Source: Bacteroidota bacterium
Lineage (GTDB): Bacteria > Bacteroidota > Bacteroidia > Cytophagales > Cyclobacteriaceae
Direction: 5' to 3'
DNA length: 64,000 nt
NCBI GenBank assembly: GCA_018267275.1
Contig: JAFDYV010000012.1
Location: 124,001-188,000, forward strand
Below the pieces are notes generated by a model. That model saw nothing but the letters and a program-made list of their open reading frames with translations, had not been told where the DNA came from and made no database searches. Positions 36,376-44,699 of this stretch are shown in pieces; positions within the stretch are counted from its first letter, which is position 1, and each line of letters opens with the position of its first letter. Made by a program: the position numbers and the translations under genes.

Positions 36376-36433
36376 ACTCACCCCCGACCTCGCTTCGCTC
36401 GGTCCGCCCCCTCTCTACTCGGCAGAGAGGGGG
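36376..36433. repeat. Nested palindromic repeat, copy 2
   Basis: It shares ACTCACCCCCGACCTCGCTT with copy 1 at 33224. The inner hairpin is CCCCCTCTCT (36407-36416), loop ACTCGGC, AGAGAGGGGG (36424-36433). The outer closing arm GGGGTGAGT is missing. It lies between imuB and dnaE2, so it could influence relative expression. Confidence 0.78.
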
Positions 36434-36519
36434 TAATGCGCAAACATTTAAAAAAGTAATTGTATCGCATGAGTGAGATGGAATGGACAAACGTCACGCT
36501 ATAATTAGCCTCTAAACAC

Positions 36520-39500
36520 ATGGGCTATACAGAACTACAGGTAACTACCAACTTCAGCTTTTTGCGTGGCGCCTCGCACCCCGAAGAAATGGTGGAGCAG
36601 GCACATGCACTGGGCTATCAGCAAATAGCGATCACTGACAGAAATACGCTGGCGGGAATTGTGCGGGCACACATGGCAGCAAAAAAAGTAGGAGTGAGGC
36701 TGCTGCCGGCTTGCCGTGTAGATGTGGTGGATGGCGCCAGTTTGTTGGCTTTCCCTACCGATAAAGATGGCTATGCACGCCTCTCGCATTTGCTCACCAC
36801 CGGTAACCTGCGCACCGAAAAGGGAAAGTGCGAATTGTATTTTGCAGACGTGCAACAACATTCTTCTGGCATCAGATGGGTGGTGGTGCCACCCCTTGCA
36901 CTCAATCCACAATTTGATTTTGATGAGGGCTTCATCAACCAACTAACTATCTATCGCGAGGCATTGGGTGCAGATCTATACTTGGCCGCCTGCAAAACGT
37001 ACAATGGCTTTGATGCCAAGCGCCTGCACCGCCTTTCGCAATTGGCCAAACAATTTTCTCTGCAATTAGTGGCCACCAACGATGTGCATTACCATCACCC
37101 TGCACGCAGAGAGCTACAAGATGTAGTAACGTGTGTGCGCGAGAAGTGTACCATCCACAATGCGGGTTATAAATTACACCCCAATGCCGAGCGATACTTA
37201 AAGCCCCAAGAAGAAATGCTTCGACTTTTTCGGCAGTATCCTCAAGCCATCGCCAATACGCAAGTGATTGCCGAGGCCTGCAATTTTTCACTTGATCAAT
37301 TGAAATATCAATATCCCAAAGAAATCACCAGCGAGGGGCGCACACCGCAGCAAGAGTTGATTTACCTCACGTGGCGTGGCGCACACCAGCGGTTTGGTGC
37401 ACACATTCCCGAAAAGGTGAAAGCCACCATTGACTATGAGTTGAAGTTTATTGAAGAGATGAAGTATGCAGAATATTTTTTAACTGTGTACGACATTGTG
37501 CGCTATGCGCGCGAACAAAATATTTTATGCCAGGGTAGGGGTTCAGCGGCCAACTCTACCGTGTGCTATTGTTTGGGCATCACTTCCGTGGATCCTGCAA
37601 AATTTGATTTACTCTTTGAGCGTTTTATCTCATCTGCACGCAACGAGCCACCCGATATTGATGTGGACTTTGAACACGAGAGGCGTGAAGAAGTGATGCA
37701 ATACATCTACAACAAATATGGCAGAGACCGTGCCGCAGTGGTGGCCACCGTTACCCAGCAGCACCACAAAGGCGCCATACGCGATGTGGGCAAAGCCATG
37801 GGGCTTACGGTGGATACCATCACGCGCCTCTCAGGGCTGATCTGGAGTTTTTCAGAAGATGGTTTTGACAAGCAGCGAATTGCTAGCCAAGGTATTAACC
37901 CCGATGACCCCACCATACGAAAAGTGCTGGAGCTCACGGAGCAGTTCATGGGCTTTCCGCGGCAGCTGGGGCAGCACACTGGCGGTTTTGTGATTACTGA
38001 AGGAAAATTGTCTGACCTGTGCCCGATACTCAATGCGCGCATGCAAGACCGCACTAACATTGAGTGGAACAAAGATGATATTGAAGCACTCGGTTTTTTA
38101 AAAGTAGATGTGTTGGCGTTGGGCATGCTCACGTGCATCCGCAAGGCGTTTGAATTGGCAAAGAAACATTACGGCATCGAGTTAACATTGGCCAACATTC
38201 CGCAAGATGATCCGCGTGTGTATGAGATGGTAAGCCATGCCGATACCATTGGTGTTTTTCAAATTGAAAGCCGTGCGCAGCAATCTATGCTGCCCAGATT
38301 AAAACCCAAATGTTTTTATGATCTGGTAATTGAAGTGGCCATTGTGCGGCCCGGGCCTATACAGGGCGACATGGTGCACCCGTATTTGCGCAGGCGCAAC
38401 GGAGAAGAACCCATAGAATATCCTTCTGAAGAATTGAAATCGATATTGGGCCGAACCTTGGGCGTGCCGTTGTTTCAAGAGCAAGCCATGAAAATTGCCA
38501 TAGTGGCGGCTGGCTTTACTCCACACGAAGCAGACGAACTGCGCAGGAGCATGGCCACTTTCAAAGCCAAGGGAAAGGTGTCATACTTTCATGATAAGTT
38601 GATCAATGGTATGGTGGCCAAAGGCTACACGCCCGAGTATGCGCAGCGCGTGTTCCGCCAGTTAGAAGGTTTTGGTAGTTATGGCTTTCCCGAGAGCCAT
38701 GCTGTAAGTTTTGCGCTGCTGGTCTATGTGTCGTCATGGCTCAAATGCTATTACCCCGATGTGTTTACGTGTGCGTTACTCAACAGTTTGCCTATGGGCT
38801 TCTACCAGCCTGCGCAAATTGTGATAGATGCGCAAAGGCACGGAGTGGAAGTGCGTGCAGTAGACATCAACCACTCGGTGTGGGATAACCAGCTTGAAGA
38901 AAAATGTGGCAACTACCACGCCATACGGCTGGGCTTTAGGCATGTAAAGGGGCTGCGACAAGAAGATATTCAACTGCTGCTAGATAAGCGCGGTTCAGGT
39001 TTTACATCCATCCACCACGTGCGCGAGACAGGCTTACCCGATGCGGCACTTGAAAAGTTGGCCGATGCAGATGCGTTTCGCTCGATTCAAAAAGATAGGA
39101 GAGAAGCTTTGTGGCAAGCGGTTACTAAAAATTATGAGTCAGGTGCGATGTTTGGCCAGCACTATGAAACAGATGAGCAAGCACTGCAGTTGCCAGCACT
39201 GCAACTGTCAGAGCATGTGGTGTATGATTATGCCAGCACTTCGCTTTCGCTGAAAGCACACCCGGTGAGTTTTGTGCGCGAAGAGTTGAGCCGCCTGGGT
39301 ATTACCATGTCTGCATCGCTGGGCAAATTAAAAAATGGCGACAAAATAAAAGTAGCAGGGTTGGTATTGGTGCGGCAGCGGCCCGGCACCGCGAGTGGCA
39401 TTTGTTTTATTACGCTAGAAGATGAGACGGGCACCGCCAACCTGGTGGTTTTCAAGAAGCTATTTGATCAGTACCGAAAAGAAATTATCCAATCTAGGCT

Positions 39501-39735
39501 ACTGATGGTAGAAGGAACTGTTCAGATTGAAGGCGAAGTAATACATGTGATTGTGCAGCGCTGCTTTAACATTACCGGCCTGCTGCGTAAGCTAACACCA
39601 CATGGAGAACATGACTTGCAGGCACGGCCATCGCGTGCCGATGAGCGCAGTGCCGTGCATGACGAGCGATTACAAAAAGCAGATCCTGTATTTTACCAGA
39701 CCAAGATATGGTCTGAAGGACGGAATTTCAGGTAA
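36520..39735 (+). CDS. dnaE2: Error-prone DNA polymerase III alpha subunit DnaE2
   Basis: 1071 residues. An N-terminal PHP domain (residues 1-~230, beginning YTELQVTTNFSFLRGASHPE) is followed by the C-family polymerase palm with the metal-binding PDIDVDF at 378-384, then thumb/fingers (VEVAIVRPGPIQGDMVHPYL) and an OB domain (KIKVAGLVLVRQRPGTASG). DnaE2 (ImuC) extends from mismatched or damaged termini during induced mutagenesis. It is separated from imuB by 195 bases carrying the palindromic repeat but lies in the same orientation. Confidence 0.95.
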   Translation: MGYTELQVTTNFSFLRGASHPEEMVEQAHALGYQQIAITDRNTLAGIVRAHMAAKKVGVRLLPACRVDVVDGASLLAFPTDKDGYARLSHLLTTGNLRTEKGKCELYFADVQQHSSGIRWVVVPPLALNPQFDFDEGFINQLTIYREALGADLYLAACKTYNGFDAKRLHRLSQLAKQFSLQLVATNDVHYHHPARRELQDVVTCVREKCTIHNAGYKLHPNAERYLKPQEEMLRLFRQYPQAIANTQVIAEACNFSLDQLKYQYPKEITSEGRTPQQELIYLTWRGAHQRFGAHIPEKVKATIDYELKFIEEMKYAEYFLTVYDIVRYAREQNILCQGRGSAANSTVCYCLGITSVDPAKFDLLFERFISSARNEPPDIDVDFEHERREEVMQYIYNKYGRDRAAVVATVTQQHHKGAIRDVGKAMGLTVDTITRLSGLIWSFSEDGFDKQRIASQGINPDDPTIRKVLELTEQFMGFPRQLGQHTGGFVITEGKLSDLCPILNARMQDRTNIEWNKDDIEALGFLKVDVLALGMLTCIRKAFELAKKHYGIELTLANIPQDDPRVYEMVSHADTIGVFQIESRAQQSMLPRLKPKCFYDLVIEVAIVRPGPIQGDMVHPYLRRRNGEEPIEYPSEELKSILGRTLGVPLFQEQAMKIAIVAAGFTPHEADELRRSMATFKAKGKVSYFHDKLINGMVAKGYTPEYAQRVFRQLEGFGSYGFPESHAVSFALLVYVSSWLKCYYPDVFTCALLNSLPMGFYQPAQIVIDAQRHGVEVRAVDINHSVWDNQLEEKCGNYHAIRLGFRHVKGLRQEDIQLLLDKRGSGFTSIHHVRETGLPDAALEKLADADAFRSIQKDRREALWQAVTKNYESGAMFGQHYETDEQALQLPALQLSEHVVYDYASTSLSLKAHPVSFVREELSRLGITMSASLGKLKNGDKIKVAGLVLVRQRPGTASGICFITLEDETGTANLVVFKKLFDQYRKEIIQSRLLMVEGTVQIEGEVIHVIVQRCFNITGLLRKLTPHGEHDLQARPSRADERSAVHDERLQKADPVFYQTKIWSEGRNFR

Positions 39736-39750
39736 GTGTTTGGGTTGCTT

Positions 39751-40521
39751 TTACTCCTGCTTCTTCAGCACAAAGTGTTTGTCGAGTGTATAGACTAAAC
39801 TTATGTTCCAATCAAAATCGCGGGCTACAATAGAAGATTCAACGGCTTTGTTTACAATGCCGGAAATGGTGATAGGGAAGCCCTGTACGCCAAATGTGGC
39901 TGTTGAATTCACATAGTAGCCATCGGCTTCATCTACCTTCAAATAGAATACCTGGGGATTGAAATTGAAATAGGTTTTACCCACAAGTTTGATTTTGGTG
40001 AAGTTTCCCTGCAGCGATAGAAAATTTGAGTTTTGTGGACCATGCTCTTGAAAGCCGCGCCCGCGCAAGTAGTAGAGACCCACACTCACGCGAGGTGAAA
40101 ATTTGTAGGTTGGGATTATCTCCAAAGCTAAGAAGCGCCTTGCTACTGAAAGTGGCTCTTGAATGCCGTTAACATCAACGGTGCGGGTGATGTAGTTTAA
40201 TGCAGGTGCATGGGCGCCTATCGTCAATTGAAATTTAGGTTTTAGAATTGCTTTGTAACGATAGATGAAGATAAATGACCACGGGCGCCCTTCTTCTAAC
40301 GCAAACCGAAATTGCGGCTCGAAGGTCATGCGTTTGTTACCCATTTTCATGTCTAAAAAGGCAGCGGGGGCACCCAGTGTAAAAGCTGGCACAATCGAAA
40401 ATCCGTTGTTGGTAATGCTCAAATCAGTGTGGAAAAAAAAGGTGCTGTCTTTGCGCTGTGAATAGCCGGTGTTGAAAACGAAAGCAACAGCCAATATCAC
40501 AAGCAAGTAGTGTTTTGGCAT
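39751..40521 (-). CDS. DUF6268-like outer-membrane beta-barrel protein
   Basis: About 256 residues from ATG 40521, giving the signal peptide MPKHYLLVILAVAFVFNTGYS; the longer frame to 40569 has no signal-like start. The mature part is strand-rich with aromatic girdles (RPWSFIFIYRYKAILKPKFQLT, FSPRVSVGLYYLRGRG, FDWNISLVYTLDKHFVLKK). The pattern resembles the DUF6268 barrels of Bacteroidota. Function unknown. It is convergent with dnaE2 with only 15 bases between the stops. Confidence 0.72.
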   Translation of the reverse strand: MPKHYLLVILAVAFVFNTGYSQRKDSTFFFHTDLSITNNGFSIVPAFTLGAPAAFLDMKMGNKRMTFEPQFRFALEEGRPWSFIFIYRYKAILKPKFQLTIGAHAPALNYITRTVDVNGIQEPLSVARRFLALEIIPTYKFSPRVSVGLYYLRGRGFQEHGPQNSNFLSLQGNFTKIKLVGKTYFNFNPQVFYLKVDEADGYYVNSTATFGVQGFPITISGIVNKAVESSIVARDFDWNISLVYTLDKHFVLKKQE

Positions 40522-40683
40522 TGAAAGAGGTTTTGTTTTAAAATTAGGTGCTATTCTATTGTCATCCAAAGTTTTATAGGCAGAGGCGTGGTGGTGATTT
40601 GGCTTTAAGCCGTTCCGGGAGGCCGCTATTCTAATAGGAGATAAGCATCAGAAAATCAATGTGTTAAATAAATGCTAAATAAA

Positions 40684-40716
40684 TTAGTATTTATAATACT
40701 AAAATAATTAGTTTTG
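40684..40716 (+). promoter_or_regulatory. Promoter and operator-like dyad before the 113-residue gene
   Basis: TTAGTATT-TAT-AATACTAA (40684-40702) is a perfect 8-base dyad. It ends 6 bases before TAGTTTTG (40709-40716), an exact TAnnTTTG -7 box; the ATG is at 40738. A second imperfect TTAG...CTAA dyad spans 40708-40725, over the -7 box. Placement over the promoter fits repression, and the motif resembles those before imuA. Confidence 0.5.
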
Positions 40717-40737
40717 TTATGCTAATCGAAACGAGTT

Positions 40738-41079
40738 ATGAAAGTATTAGAATCTCCGCTGATTGGAACCAAGGCGATAACCGCGCGTGAACGTGGTGCG
40801 CGGCTTTTTCAGGTAAAGCAAGCGTTGTTGCAGCATCGCGACCGTTTAATAGACAAGCTCATTAACGATATACCGTACTTCATTGCATTTAAATACCACG
40901 CATATGCCACGCCCGATGAAGTGCAGATGATTAAAGCAAAGTTGGTAGAGCTGCAAAAGAAAGACATTGACTTGGTGAACTACGCCCAGATTGTGGAGAT
41001 GATTGCGCACCGCAGCAAAGTGCGCATTGGCAACGAACCGTTCTTTCAAGAAATAGACAGGCTGTTGCTGGGCAGGTGA
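40738..41079 (+). CDS. Hypothetical 113-residue helical protein, possibly co-regulated with imuABC
   Basis: Not recognised. Predicted mainly alpha-helical, with no signal peptide or membrane segment. The pattern ARERGARLFQVKQALLQHRD and MIKAKLVELQKKDIDLVNYA is charged and coiled-coil-like, so it is cytoplasmic. A well-formed promoter with a dyad like that of imuA precedes it. The mutasome genes end 1 kb upstream on the same strand. A role in the DNA damage response is only an inference from the shared sites. A noncoding repeat begins just after it. Confidence 0.6.
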   Translation: MKVLESPLIGTKAITARERGARLFQVKQALLQHRDRLIDKLINDIPYFIAFKYHAYATPDEVQMIKAKLVELQKKDIDLVNYAQIVEMIAHRSKVRIGNEPFFQEIDRLLLGR

Positions 41080-41116
41080 GATGAGGAGATATCAACGGAG
41101 AATGGCGTTAAAACTA

Positions 41117-41620
41117 TATTTAACATAATATTTAACATAATATAAATTATATAACTTTTTCCTTACTAAGTTCCTGACCCACAGTTATATAATTATATTA
41201 TGTTAACCATCCCAGCGTGCCGTTGCGCACATGCCATCACAAACGCTGGTCTGGAGGTTTTCGGCTTCGTACTGAAGATTAGGTAGCCGCGCTTGCCAGC
41301 CGCACAGTTATATAATTTGACGTTATGTGTAAATAGCCGCTCAAGGCCGCGCTCATCCGGGCCATGCACACCTCGTCCTTGAGTGTCTATTAAATGATAA
41401 AGATTGAGCAAGAAAGTTTTTTACCCGCGCGCATTTAATGCACCAACCCGCCAAGCATAAGTACCGCAGGCCGCACAAGCCTGGCGCAAGCCAAAGCCAG
41501 CGGCACACATGCTTGAGCCATCGCTCATAGAGTTACTCAAAGTCATTTAGTGCCAGATATAAGCTCACACATTGTTTTTGATTTGCTCCGCTGGCGCTAT
41601 GCATTAAACTGCGGTGTTCG
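41117..41620. repeat. Dispersed noncoding element, copy A
   Basis: About 500 bases, similar to 57698-58090. Shared landmarks in order are TTAACATAA with ATTATATAACT, AAAGATTGAGC, AGTTTTTT with CCCRCGCGC, GCCAAGCATAA, ACACATGCTTGA, AGTTACTCAAAGT, AGCTCACACATTG and TTTGATTTGCTCCGCTG. No open frame is conserved between the copies, so it is noncoding. The left part carries a large AT-rich hairpin. Confidence 0.75.
41132..41206. repeat. Large AT-rich hairpin in copy A
   Basis: Arms at 41132-41156 and 41183-41206 (TTAACATAATATAAATTATA continuing to ATAACT, and its reverse complement) pair over 24 bases with one bulge and a 26-base loop. A partial third copy of the right arm (CACAGTTATATAATT) lies at 41304-41318. 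Confidence 0.75.
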
Positions 41621-41973
41621 CACTTTTTGTTATTGTTCTTTTTGCCTTGATGCAAAAAGAACGAAAAAAATCAAGAGCCAAATATGCTTCCCCGCGCATG
41701 CCATCGCGCCACCCCGCATTTGGCTCAGGCCACCGCGCAAGGTTACTTAACATAATTTCGGTTTCAATAATTCAGCACTCGTTTTGACAGGATTCATAAA
41801 ACTTCAAACTCCCCTCCCCTTTTTTAAATGGCTACTTTGAGGCTGGCTCCATCGTGATTCAAATAGCTTATGATAATGTTGTGATCCCTGAGATACAGTA
41901 AACGCTGTTGGTCACTTTTTTTCGATTTCAAAATACGCCATCTTCGTTTGATTTTGGTAGCCGTTGTCCACCC
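41621..41973. other. Intergenic stretch with one small hairpin, no gene seen
   Basis: A perfect 10-base hairpin, TTCTTTTTGC (41636-41645) and GCAAAAAGAA (41652-41661) with loop CTTGAT, is the main structure; similar words are common between Bacteroidota genes. The rest, to the AraC-family start at 41974, holds no credible coding frame, though ACTTAACATAA recurs near 41745. Confidence 0.5.
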
Positions 41974-42807
41974 ATGCAATATTTCGAACAAGTTCCCCCG
42001 CTCTGCTTAAGGCCGTTTGTCGATAAACTCTGGTACTGCGAGGCCACGCACTTTGCTAACCGAACGCTTACCCTACCATTACTCCACCACGAGCTGGTTT
42101 TTAACTTCTCCGACTATTTCGGCATTTTTCGCAATGGAGGGCGTGACGTTGCGCTGGAGAATTTGTCATCGTGGATAAGCGGAATACAAACAATGCCTAC
42201 GGTCTCCGAAAGTAAGGGCAGACATGAAATGATGGGTGTACTGTTTAAGCCACACGGCTTAAAGGCCTTTACGCAGTATCCCGCAGTTGAGTTCGAAGAC
42301 AATTTTGTGGATGCTGCGTTGGTCTTTGATGTTTCGTTTAAAAGTTTATTAGATTGTTTGCAATATACAGCAAAGCCTAAAGCTAAAATGCTGCTGATTC
42401 AGAACTATTTGCTTAGCCACCTGAAATCAGAAAGCTTACCGACCTACGTTGATGAATCAATCAGACTTTTTCAAGGTACCGGCACAGCTCGCGTTTCAGT
42501 TAAGGAAACATGTCAGCATATTTCGGTTTCTAACAAGACACTGATTCAGTCTTACCAAAAGTATGTTGGTGTAACACCCATAAAATACTTGCAAATTCAG
42601 TCTGTCAACCAGGCGCTGGCTAGTCTAGCAAAGAATCCGCAGCAGGCTTTTACTGGGTTAGCGCATGACCTTCACTATTCTGATCAGCCGCATTTTATCC
42701 ATTCATTCAAAGCGTTTACCGGCCTTACACCAACCCAGTACGCAAACTATGTAGTGAGCAGTAAAGTGGATAAAACTTCCCCGAACTTCATTTCTTGCGA
42801 GGGTTAA
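41974..42807 (+). CDS. AraC-family transcriptional regulator with DUF6597-like sensor domain
   Basis: About 277 residues from ATG 41974, the start of the conserved MQYFEQVPPLCLRPFVDKLW; an upstream non-ATG extension is not needed. Residues ~1-120 form the DUF6597-like N-terminal domain (HHELVFNFSDYF). The C-terminal ~100 residues carry the two HTH units of AraC/XylS: VKETCQHISVSNKTLIQSYQ and FTGLAHDLHYSDQPHFIHSF, with the FKAFTGLTPTQY ending. It probably controls the VOC and SRPBCC genes that follow, a common arrangement; effector unknown. Confidence 0.88.
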   Translation: MQYFEQVPPLCLRPFVDKLWYCEATHFANRTLTLPLLHHELVFNFSDYFGIFRNGGRDVALENLSSWISGIQTMPTVSESKGRHEMMGVLFKPHGLKAFTQYPAVEFEDNFVDAALVFDVSFKSLLDCLQYTAKPKAKMLLIQNYLLSHLKSESLPTYVDESIRLFQGTGTARVSVKETCQHISVSNKTLIQSYQKYVGVTPIKYLQIQSVNQALASLAKNPQQAFTGLAHDLHYSDQPHFIHSFKAFTGLTPTQYANYVVSSKVDKTSPNFISCEG

Positions 42808-42843
42808 TTTTTTACAATTATTCAACGGCCGTGGCATCCATCT

Positions 42844-43365
42844 TTGATGAAATATTATGCTATGCGACATGTTTCATTTTTTACCGCCATGGCGGTCGTA
42901 TTTGGGCTTGGCTTTGCGACAAACAACACAATTCAAAAAAAAATCAACAATGGTAAAACCATGAAAAAAGTAACAGGAATCGGTGGAATTTTCTTTAAAT
43001 GCAAAGACCCCAATAAAATGAAGGATTGGTACAAAACCCATTTAGGATTGAACACGGATCAATGGGGTACTAATTTTGAGTGGCGTCAGAGCGAAGACGC
43101 AGCTAAAAAAGGCTTCACACAATGGAGCCCGTTCGGTGAAAAGTCCACGCACTTTGAGCAACCTTTTATGGTCAACTACCGAGTAGAAAATCTGGAGTGG
43201 CTGCTGGGGGAATTGATGAAAGCCGGAGTAACCGTGGTGGATAAAATTGAAACGGTGGAGTACGGCAAGTTTGTACACATTCTCGATCTGGAGGGAAACA
43301 AAGTGGAGTTATGGGAGCCGAACGATGTGGAATACGACAAGATCGTAGAAGGGCGTACCCGGTAA
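42844..43365 (+). CDS. VOC-family (glyoxalase/dioxygenase superfamily) protein
   Basis: The VOC domain begins at MKKVTGIGGIFFKCKDPNKM (ATG 42961) and ends with EGNKVELWEPND, with metal-site candidates in HFEQPF and the final Glu of VELWEP. From ATG 42844 the protein is 173 residues with an N-terminal hydrophobic stretch (VSFFTAMAVVFGLGFATN) that looks like a signal peptide. A cytoplasmic form starting at 42961 is equally plausible. VOC proteins catalyse lyase, isomerase or dioxygenase steps, or bind drugs; the substrate here is unknown. It lies between AraC and SRPBCC genes. Confidence 0.83.
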   Translation: MMKYYAMRHVSFFTAMAVVFGLGFATNNTIQKKINNGKTMKKVTGIGGIFFKCKDPNKMKDWYKTHLGLNTDQWGTNFEWRQSEDAAKKGFTQWSPFGEKSTHFEQPFMVNYRVENLEWLLGELMKAGVTVVDKIETVEYGKFVHILDLEGNKVELWEPNDVEYDKIVEGRTR

Positions 43366-43393
43366 CGGCACTAACACCATTGAAACACAACGC

Positions 43394-43912
43394 ATGATGA
43401 ACATATCCGAACGACAAATCCGAAAAACGCGGCTGTTGGACGCACCCGTTGATTTAATGTGGTGGAAGTGGACAACCCATGAAGGGCTCCTTACCTTTTT
43501 TGGCCGCGACAATAAAATTGAATTGACGCCCGGTGGCGCTTTTGAGATTTATTTCCTGATGGACAATCCCAACGGACTGCGTGGTTCGGAAGGCTGCCGT
43601 GTGTTATCATTCCTACCCAACGAAATGTTTTCCTTTACGTGGAATGCTCCGCCTAACTTTAAAGAGGTGCGGGAGTCGGACTATCACACGTGGGTGGTTG
43701 TTCAGTTTAGAAGTATTTCAGCACATCAGACAGAAGTAAACCTCGTTCATACGGGCTGGCCAGACGATGTAGCATGGCACGCTGTATATGACTACTTTGA
43801 CAAAGCGTGGGACGAGGTGTTACAATCGCTTGATAATAGTTGCCGAAAACCTGATCGATTTGAACCGAAAAAAAACGGTGAAAACGACATAGAGTACCAG
43901 CAACCGTTTTGA
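43394..43912 (+). CDS. SRPBCC (AHSA1-like) domain protein
   Basis: 172 residues. The helix-grip fold is seen from KTRLLDAPVDLMWWKWTTHEGLLTFFG, PGGAFEIYFLMDNPNG, FSFTWNAPPNF and TEVNLVHTGWPDDVAWHAVYDYF ending in the long C-terminal helix. This is the AHSA1/activator-of-Hsp90-like group of small ligand-binding proteins. Ligand unknown. It stands 28 bases after the VOC gene and is probably controlled by the same AraC regulator. Confidence 0.86.
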   Translation: MMNISERQIRKTRLLDAPVDLMWWKWTTHEGLLTFFGRDNKIELTPGGAFEIYFLMDNPNGLRGSEGCRVLSFLPNEMFSFTWNAPPNFKEVRESDYHTWVVVQFRSISAHQTEVNLVHTGWPDDVAWHAVYDYFDKAWDEVLQSLDNSCRKPDRFEPKKNGENDIEYQQPF

Positions 43913-43936
43913 GACAATTAGGTAAATTTACGACAT

Positions 43937-44281
43937 ATGCACTACACGGAATCTGACCACTTAGATGGCAAAGACCCGATAGTCGGAAAAATTTACAACC
44001 GACTAATTGACCAAATTAAGAAATTCGGACAGTTGAAAATTGAACCGAAAAAGACAAGCATACATTTAGTGAATCGCTTCGGCTTTGCAGGGGTTTACAC
44101 TCGACAGAATTACATAAACTTAGAAGTTCACCTTGATTACAAATTAACAAGTAAACGAGTGACCAAGGTCGAGCAAGCTTCAGCAAATCGATTTCATCAT
44201 ACCATTAAGTTGACATCTGAGAAAGAGGTCGACAAAGAATTACTAAATTGGTTGCATGAAGCATATGAACTAAAAAAGTGA
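43937..44281 (+). CDS. DUF5655 domain-containing protein
   Basis: 114 residues, whole-length DUF5655: YNRLIDQIKKFGQLKIEPKK, then TSIHLVNRFGFAGVYTRQNY, then a long strand pair and LLNWLHEAYELKK. The domain is small and cytoplasmic with no known reaction; it often appears beside SRPBCC, YdeI-like or DNA-binding proteins. It follows the SRPBCC gene by 24 bases, and the membrane protein gene starts 4 bases after it. Confidence 0.8.
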   Translation: MHYTESDHLDGKDPIVGKIYNRLIDQIKKFGQLKIEPKKTSIHLVNRFGFAGVYTRQNYINLEVHLDYKLTSKRVTKVEQASANRFHHTIKLTSEKEVDKELLNWLHEAYELKK

Positions 44282-44285
44282 ACTT

Positions 44286-44582
44286 ATGACAAACATAGCA
44301 AAGGGACTAATCGCGGGAACAATATTCGGAGTGGTTTCAATCATTCCAATGTTCTTCATGACATTTGAGAACAAGACGAGAGCTATGACAGCTTCGTTTG
44401 TAAGCAGGTTTGCAATTGGGTTCATAATTTTCAACATGGACTTACCAATCCCTCGTTGGGTAAAGGGTGGACTCGTTGGGCTTGTATTAAGCTTGCCAGA
44501 CGCTATTGTTACTAAACAGTATGGACCAATTCTAGGACTCGGAGTAATTGGTGGCGTGATTTGCGCTTTCTTTTCAAAGTAA
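44286..44582 (+). CDS. Small hydrophobic membrane protein, unknown
   Basis: 98 residues with about three membrane helices (GLIAGTIFGVVSIIPMFFMTF, SRFAIGFIIFNMDLPI, GLVLSLPDAIVTKQYG then ILGLGVIGGVICAFF). No domain recognised with certainty. The glycine-rich helices could pack as a dimer. It is coupled to the DUF5655 gene by close spacing. Function unknown. Confidence 0.65.
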   Translation: MTNIAKGLIAGTIFGVVSIIPMFFMTFENKTRAMTASFVSRFAIGFIIFNMDLPIPRWVKGGLVGLVLSLPDAIVTKQYGPILGLGVIGGVICAFFSK

Positions 44583-44699
44583 GAGGATGTATTTACAATT
44601 TACAGGTATTAAAGACTTACATCTAAACCGCTAATCCAAAGAATAACAACCGATTTTCTAATTTTTGCTTTCCTTATCTTTAAATGAAATTGTTATCCT

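Noticed and set aside
34088..39735. imuA-imuB-dnaE2 as a phage-defence cassette
   Set aside because: All three proteins match the known translesion mutasome, with no nuclease, sensor or effector domain in the group.
41193..41411. 72-residue minus-strand frame in repeat copy A
   Set aside because: The frame is not kept in copy B, so it is a chance opening in a noncoding element.
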